A stretch of 64,000 bases of DNA from Bradyrhizobium sp. WSM1743 (GCF_000473065.1 NZ_AXAZ01000001.1:186001-250000); one strand, 5' to 3'. Positions 9,439-17,198 are shown, counted from the first letter of the stretch. Notes: generated by a model from the sequence alone, not told the origin. Numbers and translations: made by a program.

Positions 9439-9571
9439 GATCGTGCGGAAGCACAAATTTCCGAAACGCGTTCCGGTCGCCGGCAACCGCGTAGGTTGGG
9501 TTGCAGACGAAATTGATGATCGGGTCGATGCGGCCATTGCACGGCGCTCGCACGCGAGCGGCCGAGATTGA
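9425..9571 (+). CDS. AlpA-like regulator, short form
   Basis: 48-residue protein. HKFPKRVPVAGNRVGWVADE followed by IDDRVDAAIARR matches the second half of AlpA-family phage regulators (FPKPxxxGxRxVGW, then a final helix). The first helix of the usual helix-turn-helix is mostly missing; only TEIVRKHK precedes it. Either this is a shortened family member or the front of the gene was lost. The start overlaps the stop of the preceding gene. Role as DNA-binding regulator of the element is inferred. Confidence 0.5.
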   Translation: MRSTEIVRKHKFPKRVPVAGNRVGWVADEIDDRVDAAIARRSHASGRD

Positions 9572-9706
9572 GCACGCGGCCTAGCAGCGCGCCCGCATCA
9601 GCCTCACGGCGTGAAGCCGTCAAGTTGACGGCCCCAAATGAAAAACCCGCGCCGATCGGCAAACCGGAGCGGGCTGATAGCAAACAGCAAATAGGACAGA
9701 GCTGAT

Positions 9707-11218
9707 ATGAACGACTTCTACAATTCGACGACCGATGTGTCCACTCGAAACAATTCAGTGGATCAAGAAGGGCTGGCCCGGATCGGCCCCTACGTGATCT
9801 GCCGCAACGGCCGAACCGGACCGTCCAGCGGTCAGCGTCGGCCGGTGCCGCGCGACGAGATCGCAATTGCCGCGAAGTTCCTGAGCACGTGTCGCCGCAC
9901 CCGCTGGGCGCGCGAGCCGGGCTCACCGTCGGCAACTATCCTGTGCCGTCTTGTCACTGATTGGGCGGTCGAGGACAACCTTTGCACCGACGGCGTCAGT
10001 GTAGGGGCCATCATCATCGCCGCATTTGAGTTGGGTATTCCCTGCGCGCCCAACGGCGAGCGGGACGCTCTGATCGGCGTGAACTTTTTCGACGCTTGTC
10101 TGGGCACGAACTTGCCAATCGACCCCGGCAAGACGCAGGATGATGTCCGCCAGCACTATGCCAAGGAAGGCTACTTTGCGACCGACATCAAGTTCATGGA
10201 AGGGATTGCACCGTCGCCGCCGCGCGAGTGGGCGGTGCGCGAGCGCATTCTGAAACGGCAGGTGACGCTGCTCTACGGGGATGGCGCAATTGGCAAGTCC
10301 CTCCTCACTCTGCAACTGGCCTGCTCAACCGTTTTGTCGCGCGGTTGGTTCGGCAGCGACCCGGAGCCGGGTCCGGTGATCTACCTCGGTGCCGAGGATG
10401 ACGAAGACGAGTTGCGGCACCGTCTCCATGACATTGCCGCGCACTATAACGAACCGTTCTCGGAGCTGATCATTAACGGCCTCTACGCGTCGAGCTATGC
10501 AGGGCAGGATATGACGCTCGCCCGCTTCGACAGTGATGGCTATATCGAGCAGACGCCCCTCTTTCGCGCCTTGTGGGGTCGCGCGCAAATCATCCGGCCG
10601 GTGATGATCATCCTCGACACGTTGTCCGACATCTTCGACGGCGACGAGAACAACCGTGGTCAGGTCGCCGCGTTCGTCGCCCAGTTGCGTAGTCTTGCCA
10701 TCGCGGCCAACTGCGCGGTGATCGTCAACGCGCATCCGAGCCAAGCCGGCAGCAATACAGGCACGTCCGGTTCGACCGCGTGGCATGGCAAGGTCCGTGG
10801 CCGCCTGCATCTGCGCGCGGCCAACAAGGACGAAGGAGAATCGGGCTTGCGCGTGCTGGAGTACAAGAAGGTGCAATACGGGCCGTTGCCGCCGAAGCTC
10901 ATGCTGCGCTTTCAGAACGGTATCTTTGTTCCAGAGGTGCCGGGCGGATCGACCGACCCGCAGATCGCCGAGCAGCGCGCCGAGCAGGTGTTTCTGGACT
11001 TGCTCGACCGCTTCACGCGCCAGGGCCGTAACGTCACCGACAAGAAGGGCACCACCTACGCGCCGGCTTGCTTTGCCAAGGAACGAGAGGCCACGTCCGA
11101 GAAGTTGAACAAGGTGGCGCTCGCCGACGCCATGCTGCGGCTGTTCGACGCCGGCAAAATTCGCGTGGTGACGGAGGGACCGAGGTCGAAGCAGCGGTCG
11201 CGGATCGTGAAGACGTGA
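9707..11218 (+). CDS. RepA-like AAA/RecA-fold ATPase (helicase) of a mobile element
   Basis: 503-residue protein with a RecA-type ATPase core like plasmid RepA/RSF1010-type helicases and phage replication helicases. Walker A is LLYGDGAIGKSLLTLQLA near residue 190; Walker B is the hydrophobic strand MIILDTLSDIFDG near 300; VIVNAHPSQAGSNTGTSGST is the sensor-like motif that follows. The N-terminal 170 residues are unassigned. By family knowledge it would unwind DNA during element replication. A GC-rich perfect hairpin follows 87 bases after the stop. Upstream, CCGTCAAGTTGACGG at 9617-9631 is a short palindrome that might be regulatory. Confidence 0.8.
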   Translation: MNDFYNSTTDVSTRNNSVDQEGLARIGPYVICRNGRTGPSSGQRRPVPRDEIAIAAKFLSTCRRTRWAREPGSPSATILCRLVTDWAVEDNLCTDGVSVGAIIIAAFELGIPCAPNGERDALIGVNFFDACLGTNLPIDPGKTQDDVRQHYAKEGYFATDIKFMEGIAPSPPREWAVRERILKRQVTLLYGDGAIGKSLLTLQLACSTVLSRGWFGSDPEPGPVIYLGAEDDEDELRHRLHDIAAHYNEPFSELIINGLYASSYAGQDMTLARFDSDGYIEQTPLFRALWGRAQIIRPVMIILDTLSDIFDGDENNRGQVAAFVAQLRSLAIAANCAVIVNAHPSQAGSNTGTSGSTAWHGKVRGRLHLRAANKDEGESGLRVLEYKKVQYGPLPPKLMLRFQNGIFVPEVPGGSTDPQIAEQRAEQVFLDLLDRFTRQGRNVTDKKGTTYAPACFAKEREATSEKLNKVALADAMLRLFDAGKIRVVTEGPRSKQRSRIVKT

Positions 11219-11305
11219 GGGAGTAACAGCCATTTCCACCAAGCCCTTCCACCATGCTCCAGCAGCTTCCATCGACTCTTCCACCCCTCCCCCCATACCC
11301 CCCTG

Positions 11306-11354
11306 CTGCTGGGAGGGGGCGCGGTGCTGGTAGCACCGCGCCCCCTCCCAGCAG
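11306..11354 (+). repeat. Perfect 23-bp stem, 3-base loop hairpin after the helicase gene
   Basis: The left arm at 11306-11328 (CTGCTGGGAGGG...GGTGCT) is exactly matched by the right arm at 11332-11354, with loop GGT. The stem is almost all G-C. No run of T follows on either strand, so it is not a standard Rho-independent terminator. It could stop transcription, protect RNA, or serve as an origin structure for the neighbouring helicase. Confidence 0.75.
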
Positions 11355-11864
11355 GGAGGTCGGGGTAAGGGAGAACTTTGAAATGCTGAGGCGGCTCCCG
11401 CTCGCCTTTCCACTTCCTCGGGACGGCCCCCGTCGAAATCAATTGGGCGCGTCGATGGCGCGCCGGAAGCTTCGAAAAGAAACAATGGATCGTGAGTGCC
11501 AGGGGTCGCACAGCAACCCAGCGGAACAGGATCAGCGCGAGCGCGAGCGACGCGGCGAATACCTCGTCGCCTACTCGGGCTGGATGTCGTCGACGGGGCG
11601 GATTGGACAAGACTGAAAGCCGTTGATCCTCGTCGCGACGGCAACGAGTCCTCTGGTCGTCGCCGTCGGCCGCCCTTGGAGCAGCCGACATGCTGCGGCG
11701 ATCGCGTCGAAGCCGAAAAGCCGCCCGCTGTTCATTGACCGATGACCGGGGGGCGGGGGGAGCAAAAATCCAGAACGCGGCGGCCCCCGCGACCGCACGG
11801 GGTGGCCCGTATGCACTGGGATTAAATTCCTAGAAGGGGGTTGGCCGATTTGCTATTGTAGAGA
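11355..11864. other. Region without a supported gene
   Basis: About 500 bases between the hairpin and a small-gene operon. Short open frames exist on both strands (for example 11456-11616 on the plus strand) but none has a convincing ribosome site or protein-like composition. Contains a G-run (GGGGGGCGGGGGGAG near 11748) and a moderately AT-rich end at 11820-11870. Confidence 0.4.
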
Positions 11865-11880
11865 TCAACTTCAAAGTTGA
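11865..11880. promoter_or_regulatory. Short palindrome before a small-gene operon, possible operator
   Basis: TCAACTTCAAAGTTGA has 7-base arms and a 2-base spacer. It lies just upstream of the ribosome-site-like GAGGGC of the gene at 11893, where a bound repressor would block it. Confidence 0.3.
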
Positions 11881-11892
11881 GGGCAGACACAC

Positions 11893-12159
11893 ATGGTCGT
11901 CAGGTTGACAGCGAGTGATCTGGAATATGGGCGGCGGATCGCCGCAAAGGCAGGGTGCCGGGTGGTTCGGCTTTCGCCCGAAATCGACGATCTGATTCCT
12001 ATTGCTCGGCTGGAAAGGCGCGTCCGCGAACTGCTGTGGCATCGCGACAAGCCCGAGAACGTTTTGGCTGCGCGCATACTGGTTCGAGAACAGGCGCGGT
12101 TGCAGCTTGCCTACGAAAGGCGGCATGGCAAGCCGGCAGACACGAAGGGCATGCCATGA
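11893..12159 (+). CDS. Hypothetical protein, first gene of a three-gene operon
   Basis: 88 residues, basic C-terminal half (ARLERRVRELLWHRDK, then LVREQARLQLAYERRHGK). No recognised domain, signal or membrane segment. The start ATG follows GAGGGCAGACACAC. Its stop overlaps the start of the next gene by four bases (ATGA arrangement), so it is co-translated with it. Probably element-specific. Confidence 0.5.
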   Translation: MVVRLTASDLEYGRRIAAKAGCRVVRLSPEIDDLIPIARLERRVRELLWHRDKPENVLAARILVREQARLQLAYERRHGKPADTKGMP

Positions 12160-12491
12160 ACGTCCCAACTCCCGAAGAGCGCCGTGCGATCGAAGCGAAG
12201 GTTTCGCCCCAGCGGCGAGCCGAGATCGAAGGCCTCGTCAAATCGCTGGCACCGGTGATCGGCGATTTCGTGCTGGCAGCAATCACGCCGCTGAAAGACC
12301 GGATCAAGGCACTCGAATCGCGACCGACGCTGCGCTACTTGGGCATTTGGGATGAATCGCGGACATATCAGCCGGGGTCCTTTGTCACGCATGCGGGTTC
12401 AGTTTGGAATACCGACGTGGAAAACACCGGCGTTCGGCCGGGTGAAGGCGGAAATATTTGGAAATTGGCTGTGAAGCGAGGTTCAAAATGA
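12156..12491 (+). CDS. Phage-type protein with carbohydrate-binding-like domain
   Basis: 111 residues. The N-terminal half is helical (EERRAIEAKVSPQRRAEIEG, then LKDRIKALESRP); the C-terminal half, YLGIWDESRTYQPGSFVTHA to NIWKLAVKRG, resembles the small chitin-binding-like beta domain often found in phage structural or accessory proteins (G-W-ES--Y--G--V---GS-W---). By family, such domains bind sugars or form tail decorations. The start overlaps the preceding stop and its stop overlaps the next start, so the three genes form one operon. Exact role unknown. Confidence 0.55.
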   Translation: MNVPTPEERRAIEAKVSPQRRAEIEGLVKSLAPVIGDFVLAAITPLKDRIKALESRPTLRYLGIWDESRTYQPGSFVTHAGSVWNTDVENTGVRPGEGGNIWKLAVKRGSK

Positions 12492-12718
12492 AAGTATTGG
12501 ATGAAGCAAACGCCGAGTTGTGCCGCCATCGCGATCTTGCGCTCACCGCCTATGCGCAGCGGCTCCTTGGGCGCGGTGCCGACATTAACGGAGAAGAGTT
12601 TCGTGCAGCCTTGTCGAAATACGCCGGCGAGCTGGAGGCGTGGCGGAGCAAGGCTATGGAGGGCTTGCGGCAATTTGTCGAGGCGATGATGGAGCGGCCG
12701 TCGGCGACATTGCATTAA
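12488..12718 (+). CDS. Hypothetical protein, last gene of the three-gene operon
   Basis: 76 residues, largely helical and acidic: DEANAELCRHRDLALTAYAQ, then LSKYAGELEAWRSKAMEGL. No recognised family. The ATG overlaps the preceding TGA. Likely element-specific; a structural or chaperone-like role alongside the carbohydrate-binding-like protein is only a guess. Confidence 0.45.
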   Translation: MKVLDEANAELCRHRDLALTAYAQRLLGRGADINGEEFRAALSKYAGELEAWRSKAMEGLRQFVEAMMERPSATLH

Positions 12719-13042
12719 CTGGCCGATTCGCGCCAACCGTATATCAAGGAGTTCGTAGCGCCGTTAGTCTGCTGTTGTAGGAAAGCGGAAGTCGCGATTG
12801 CGTAGTTCGACTTCCGAGTCTGACCCGTTGCTGACGTTCTTCCGCCACCCTTTCCGACTCGGAGGTCACCAACTGTCCCTGTGGACGAACAGCGTGTCTT
12901 GTTGCTATGCCGGGCCATGAGCCAAGAGGACGCAAAACGGGCTCTAGCTGATAGACTGAAGCCGCGCCCTGCGACAGCCCGCCACACCATTTGGTCGGCG
13001 GGGTGCAAATAGGATCGGCCTCGCAGTCAGAAGGAGGCGACA
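12719..13042. other. Intergenic region with imperfect inverted repeats
   Basis: No supported gene. Contains GCGGAAGTCGC and its partial inverse GCGA-type blocks around 12785-12815 and the sequence TGACCCGTTGCTGACGTTCT. The end holds AGAAGGAGGCGAC, the strong ribosome site of the next gene. Confidence 0.35.
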
Positions 13043-13324
13043 ATGGCTCACTACCTTGCAAGTTACGATCTAAACCGTGTGCGCCTCCGGAACCGTCATG
13101 CCATGGTGTACAAACTTCAAAGCTGGGGAGCCACTAGGGTGCTTGAGTCGGTATGGGTCTTTAACAGCGACCTGTCCGTCTCCCAACTTCGAGAGGAATT
13201 GCTGGCAGCCTCCGAAACTGGCGATGCCTTTGTCCTCTTCGAGCTTCAGCCTGAGAGCTTATGGGCCTGCGAAAAATGGCTGACGCGATTGGAGACCAGC
13301 TTCGGCAAGAGCGTGGTGGCTTAA
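13043..13324 (+). CDS. Solitary Cas2-like / VapD-like small protein
   Basis: 93 residues starting MAHYLASYDLNR behind a strong AGAAGGAGG site. A first strand (HYLASYDLN), a helix (HAMVYKLQSWGATRV), a strand with WVFNSDLS, a second helix (QLREELLAASETGDA) and strand FVLFELQ give the beta-alpha-beta pattern of ferredoxin-like Cas2/VapD proteins, with Asp9 at the usual position of the Cas2 metal ligand. No CRISPR array or other cas gene is present, so this is a stand-alone family member. Function may be RNase-like or unrelated to adaptation. Followed by an antiporter gene 116 bases downstream. Confidence 0.55.
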   Translation: MAHYLASYDLNRVRLRNRHAMVYKLQSWGATRVLESVWVFNSDLSVSQLREELLAASETGDAFVLFELQPESLWACEKWLTRLETSFGKSVVA

Positions 13325-13440
13325 CCGATGTTTACAAACTGGCTTCGGACTTTGGTCTTGGCTAGTTCTCTCGACCATTCTTTGCCTTTTTGCTTGGGCT
13401 TTCAGAACAGCTAGAGAAGGGGCTTTCGTTGGTGGACAAA

Positions 13441-14856
13441 ATGCGCCGCGTGGCTGCCGTTGGCGCCGTGCTGACAATGGTTTTTCCCGCAACCGCTACT
13501 GCAAGTGAAGGAGCCCATCTCGTCGGCTCTCAGTTAAGCTTGCTGTGGGGATTGCCGTTCACCGGAACTCTCCTATCGATCGCGCTCTTCCCTTTGGTAG
13601 CGCCGCATTTCTGGGAGCACCACTTCGGCAAGATCACCGCGTTTTGGGCCGCAACGCTTTTGGTGGCGTGCGCCACGTCGTTCGGCATTTTGGTCACCGC
13701 AACTGAAGTGCTTCACGCCGCGGCTTTAGAATACTTCCCGTTCATCATCCTTCTGTTCTCGCTGTTTGTCGTGGCAGGCGGCATCCAACTCGCGGGAAAT
13801 CTCATAGGCAACCCAACAACGAACACGGCCCTGCTCGGCATTGGGGCGGTGGCGGCAAGTCTCGTCGGGACCACTGGCGCAGCCATGTTGTTGATCCGTC
13901 CCCTCATCCGTGCAAACCAAGATCGTCACCACAATAGTCACGTGTTCATATTTTTCATTTTTCTTGTCGCGAACATCGGCGGCTCTCTGACCCCCCTTGG
14001 CGATCCGCCCCTGTTTCTCGGATTCTTAAAGGGCGTGGACTTTCTCTGGACGGTGACCGCTTTGTTTCCGCCAATGGCCGTCGCAAGTATTGTGCTTTTG
14101 CTGCTTTTTTACTGCATTGACCGCTATCATTGGCGAAAAGAAGGGGCAAAGTGGCCGACCAGTCACGTACCCCGTCAATTGCGGATCGAAGGTTTGCACA
14201 ATGTCGCGTATCTGGCGGGCATTATGGTTGTAGTGCTGCTGAGCGGCGTGTGGAAGCCGGACGTGGATATTCCACTCGGCCTTGGCGTGGCGTTGCCCTT
14301 GGAAGGGCTGGTTCGGGACGTCGTTCTTCTTGCTCTGGGCTACCTCTCATGGCGCACAACGCGTCGGTCAATTCGCGTCGAAAACGCTTTCGCATGGACC
14401 CCAATTCAAGAGGTGGCCTTCCTCTTCGCCGGGATTTTCATCACCATCATCCCCGTGCTGGCGATCCTTCGCGCAGGGAAAGACGGTGCATTGGCCCACC
14501 TCTTAACGCTCGTCACGACGGCTGACGGACGCCCAAACGAGGCCGCCTATTTCTGGCTGGTGGGGGCATTATCCAGTTTTCTCGACAACGCGCCTACTTA
14601 TCTTGTCTTTTTCAATCTCGCAGGCGGCGATGCGCAACAGCTCATGGGGCCTTTGTTCAAAACGCTGCTCGCCATTTCGGCTGGCGCTGTGTTCATGGGC
14701 GCCAATACGTATATTGGGAATGCACCCAACTTCATGGTTAAAGCCATCTGCGAAGAGAGGGGCATTCGTATGCCGAGCTTCTTCGGCTACATGCTCTGGT
14801 CCGGCGGAATATTGCTTCCGCTGTTTGCAGTGATCACCTTCATTTTTTTCAGGTAG
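13441..14856 (+). CDS. NhaD-type sodium:proton antiporter (ion transporter superfamily)
   Basis: 471 residues with a signal-like N terminus (MRRVAAVGAVLTMVFPATATAS) and about 11-12 hydrophobic membrane segments. NIGGSLTPLGDPPLFLGFLK is the conserved discontinuous-helix motif of NhaD/ArsB-type carriers, and the second half repeats it with LSSFLDNAPTYLVFFNLAGG and MGANTYIGNAPNFMVKAI. These exchange Na+ or Li+ for protons. GTG at 13432 behind GAGAAGGGG is an alternative start. Lies inside the accessory island directly after the Cas2-like gene. Confidence 0.82.
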   Translation: MRRVAAVGAVLTMVFPATATASEGAHLVGSQLSLLWGLPFTGTLLSIALFPLVAPHFWEHHFGKITAFWAATLLVACATSFGILVTATEVLHAAALEYFPFIILLFSLFVVAGGIQLAGNLIGNPTTNTALLGIGAVAASLVGTTGAAMLLIRPLIRANQDRHHNSHVFIFFIFLVANIGGSLTPLGDPPLFLGFLKGVDFLWTVTALFPPMAVASIVLLLLFYCIDRYHWRKEGAKWPTSHVPRQLRIEGLHNVAYLAGIMVVVLLSGVWKPDVDIPLGLGVALPLEGLVRDVVLLALGYLSWRTTRRSIRVENAFAWTPIQEVAFLFAGIFITIIPVLAILRAGKDGALAHLLTLVTTADGRPNEAAYFWLVGALSSFLDNAPTYLVFFNLAGGDAQQLMGPLFKTLLAISAGAVFMGANTYIGNAPNFMVKAICEERGIRMPSFFGYMLWSGGILLPLFAVITFIFFR

Positions 14857-15150
14857 CCCGGCCTGCCGTACCGAGTGTCGAACCTTTGAAAATCGCTTGG
14901 ACCGTCGAGCGGTGAATTGTGGCTGCGATCCAGATCATCAGGCCGACAAGAAAAGCTCCTACACAGCGTCGCCGAATGTCCGGAAGTGTGCCATCGCGTC
15001 GGTCGGCGCAGTGCAGCGGCAGGTCTGGAGCCGGGAGTAGAGCCGCCACATTCATCGCCTCCGGTGCAGATCGGCCGTTGAGGTCCGCTGTTAGTGCACT
15101 CGGGCGACCCTTACCGACGCTTTAGGGCGCCCTTGGCGTCGGGCCTCGCC

Positions 15151-15330
15151 TTATCCTTGCAAAGGCGTGGTGACTACCCGCTGGCATGGAAGGCATTTGT
15201 AGACTCGTACGGCCCGACGATCCACGATTGCGCGCAACGCTCCCACCGGCACCATTTCACGGGTGCAATTGTCGCAGGTAGGAGGTGGCGGGGAGTTGCT
15301 GTCGGCTCGCTTCATAGCGACTAAGCGCAT
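15151..15330 (-). CDS. Small zinc-ribbon protein
   Basis: 59 residues when started at MRLVAMKRAD (15330); MKRAD at 15315 is an alternative. CDNC at residues 19-22 and CLPC at 46-49 make a four-cysteine zinc-ribbon pair, with ALRAIVDRRAVRVYKC between. Resembles small conserved rhizobial proteins of unknown role. Stands alone on the minus strand in a region with few genes; no strong ribosome site. The cysteine pattern is the main support. Confidence 0.5.
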   Translation of the reverse strand: MRLVAMKRADSNSPPPPTCDNCTREMVPVGALRAIVDRRAVRVYKCLPCQRVVTTPLQG

Positions 15331-15540
15331 ACCCGAAGCTGGACCGGCGAACACTTGGGAATAATACGGGTGGCAGAAGCTGCGGTTGTGACCGGGGCTT
15401 TTCTGAAGGAAAATCATCGGCTGCGCGCCGATTGCCTAGCGCCGCGTTTGACCCGGTGCGTTCGCTAGCAGCGGGAACCAAATGGCTGGAAACTAGGTTG
15501 ATCCTTTTGGATCACGCCTCGACAACGTGATGCCGACACA

Positions 15541-15579
15541 GGACCTCAGCTTGGCGCCAGCCAAGCTGAGGTCCTTTTT
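15541..15579 (+). terminator. Rho-independent terminator
   Basis: GGACCTCAGCTTGGC, loop GCCA-like overlap, then GCCAAGCTGAGGTCC followed by TTTTTG: a 15-base perfect stem with T-run on the plus strand. No gene closely precedes it on that strand, so it may end an unrecognised small RNA or transcript from 14.9-15.5 kb. Confidence 0.8.
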
Positions 15580-15668
15580 GCGGCTTGTGTACATTTTTAT
15601 ACAAAGCACCGGAACTCAACCCGGGGTTAACGACTCTTCCAAGAGGGTTGGAATGGGAAAAGAAAAAC

Positions 15669-15863
15669 GTGCCACGCTACACCTCCTTCGCCCGAGAGGC
15701 GGCAGCAACGCTGCTGCGAATGGCCAAAACAACAAAGGACCCGCAGGTTGCGTCGGGATTGATCCAGCGAGCGGCCGACCTGAAGGACCGCACGGGCGAG
15801 TCGCCCCCTGTTGATACTGAGGCAATGGCAGAAGAACCGGCAAGGCCTCTGACAAAGAACTAA
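15669..15863 (+). CDS. Small conserved hypothetical protein
   Basis: 64 residues from a GTG start giving VPRYTSFAREAAATLLRMAK, then TTKDPQVASGLIQRAADLKD. Resembles a family of short Bradyrhizobium proteins that begin MPRYTxFAxxAA. Helical, soluble, no known domain. The upstream GGGAAAAGA is a weak ribosome site. Lies just after a terminator, so it has its own promoter. Confidence 0.5.
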   Translation: MPRYTSFAREAAATLLRMAKTTKDPQVASGLIQRAADLKDRTGESPPVDTEAMAEEPARPLTKN

Positions 15864-15906
15864 GGCCGCCCTGGAGGCGGCCTATGTGTCTTTGAAATCC
15901 TTCAGC

Positions 15907-16125
15907 CTAGTCGCGGTCGTGATGGTGGCGGTGGTGGTGGTCGTGGTGATGATGCTCGTGATGCTCGCGACCACGGGCGCCTCCACCTCCGGAATGCGCA
16001 ATAGCGTTTGACGTGAGGGAGGTCGAAAGCAGCATAGTCATGGTTGGCGGGGTGACCGCCGCGAATTTTCCGCAAGTTTTGAGAAACTCACGCCGGTCTT
16101 CGTCTTCTGAGGGCATCGCGTCCAT
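15907..16125 (-). CDS. Small Tat-leader-like protein with His-rich tail
   Basis: 72 residues. DEDRREFLKTCGKFAAVTPP reads as a twin-arginine-type leader, followed by a hydrophobic segment (MTMLLSTSLTSNAIA) and then a tail of alternating His, Asp, Arg (HEHHHHDHHHRHHHDRD). The tail suggests metal binding (Ni, Cu or Zn) in the periplasm. Resembles small conserved proteins of Bradyrhizobium with the same layout. Weak ribosome site. Confidence 0.6.
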   Translation of the reverse strand: MDAMPSEDEDRREFLKTCGKFAAVTPPTMTMLLSTSLTSNAIAHSGGGGARGREHHEHHHHDHHHRHHHDRD

Positions 16126-16259
16126 CCTATGATTGTGAGACAGCAGAGATTAAATTACCACGATTAAATAAATTTAAATACGTTAATAGGTTCCAATATT
16201 TTCCGGTAAAGACTCGGTTCCATGGTATCGTCCGGCGTCATAGGCCTGGAGGGCGAGAC

Positions 16260-16502
16260 ATGGGGATTTACCTACATTTGCAAACCCACGGGATGCCACC
16301 GAAAGAAATTGCATGTATTACAAAGGCTTACGAGCAAACTTTACGTTCTCTGTGTGTTAAAGATCGCGACGATCCGCTCACGGAATTAGTGGCGAAAACA
16401 ATCATCAAGATCGCCCAAAAAGGGCTCAAAGACCCTGCACAGATTTCGGCGCAGGCGATCACCGAACTCGAAATGCTAGGCGAGCGCCGACTGGGGAACT
16501 GA
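16260..16502 (+). CDS. Small conserved hypothetical protein
   Basis: 80 residues behind a good GGAGGGCGAGAC site. GMPPKEIACITKAYEQTLRS and DPLTELVAKTIIKIAQKGLK match a short family common in rhizobia (MPPEEIxxIxxAYE..., ELVAKKIIEIA). All-helical; role unknown. Preceded by an AT-rich stretch at 16150-16200 that probably contains its promoter. Confidence 0.65.
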   Translation: MGIYLHLQTHGMPPKEIACITKAYEQTLRSLCVKDRDDPLTELVAKTIIKIAQKGLKDPAQISAQAITELEMLGERRLGN

Positions 16503-16566
16503 AACAATCCGGAGATCGGGAGGTTGGCTATTGGGCTTCGGGGCTTCGCAACGTGCGAGGCGCGCC

Positions 16567-16668
16567 ATGACCCCTGTCCCAGTGGGCGATGTGTTCCTCA
16601 CGGTCGCAGTCATGGCCGTGACGTTCGTGGCCGAGATCGGCCTTTTCAGCCTGATCGGAATGTTCTGA
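16567..16668 (+). CDS. Putative 33-residue membrane peptide
   Basis: ATG at 16567 opens a frame for MTPVPVGDVFLTVAVMAVTF followed by VAEIGLFSLIGMF. It is one hydrophobic helix with almost no charge. Ribosome site is weak (GAGGCGCGCC). Similar short membrane peptides occur near small genes in rhizobia. Support is composition only. Confidence 0.3.
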   Translation: MTPVPVGDVFLTVAVMAVTFVAEIGLFSLIGMF

Positions 16669-16755
16669 ATGGAGGGCTCGTCCCGCTCAGGATAGCGCGT
16701 GCCGGATGCCTTGTCGTCGCCGTTCGGCGTCATGCGCAATTGCGGAGAACTCGCT

Positions 16756-16907
16756 ATGGACGAAGGCGAGGAACAGCAAGAGCTTCAACGCGAGATCATG
16801 CGCTACCGCATGATGGAGCGCGGCGTTACCGACCCGCTCGCGCTTGGCTCCTGCACGACATCCTCGCGGAATTAGAAGCGTCGCTGCAAGCTTTGACGGG
16901 CCAGTAA
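16756..16907 (+). pseudogene. Small helical protein gene split by a frameshift
   Basis: The first frame from ATG 16756 reads MDEGEEQQELQREIMRYRMM then ERGVTDPLA; the second, from about 16845, reads WLLHDILAELEASLQALTGQ and stops at 16907. Joined, they resemble short rhizobial proteins of the form (QRE)xMRYRxMxRxxTD...LLxDILAELExxLxAL. One missing or extra base near 16842 would explain the break. Confidence 0.45.
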
Positions 16908-16967
16908 GACGCGCCCCAAGCTGTGCCGCATCCCCGAAGGGAATTCCACGTGACCATTCGCGTCGAT

Positions 16968-17198
16968 CTACGCGGCGCGTTCCTTGTCTGTCTGTTCCTC
17001 TACGGCGGTCGCGGTTTCTTCCAACTCCTTTTTGTAATTGCCTGCGAACCTCTCAATACTATCGGCCCACATCCTCAGCATTGAGACCTGAAAGCGCATG
17101 ATTGGGTTCAAGGCATTCATGCCGATTGCTGTCGCAGCGGCGATGCGTCTTTGTGGTTCGCGCGCGAACCGGTCTGAGTTAGCGGATTTGTCTGCCAT
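16968..17198 (-). CDS. Small helical protein, phasin-like composition
   Basis: 76 residues from ATG 17198 behind GGAAGGAGAG. RIAAATAIGMNALNPIMRFQ and VSMLRMWADSIERFAGNYKK give an amphipathic helix like phasins or related granule/membrane-surface proteins, and the tail is acidic. Function not established. Next gene upstream on the same strand ends 35 bases away, so they may be co-transcribed. Confidence 0.6.
   Translation of the reverse strand: MADKSANSDRFAREPQRRIAAATAIGMNALNPIMRFQVSMLRMWADSIERFAGNYKKELEETATAVEEQTDKERAA

Noticed and set aside
11254..11616. 120-codon plus-strand frame across the hairpin
   Set aside because: Starts within the hairpin region, and has low-complexity composition.
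10325..11644. 439-codon minus-strand open frame
   Set aside because: Runs antisense to the RepA-like helicase and through the 23-bp hairpin; composition is that of a shadow frame rich in Arg, Val and His with no family resemblance.
14849..15055. 68-codon minus-strand frame with a hydrophobic segment (VGAFLVGLMIWIAATI)
   Set aside because: Overlaps the end of the antiporter gene and has its ribosome-site-like GGAGG too close to the start. Left undecided, not called.
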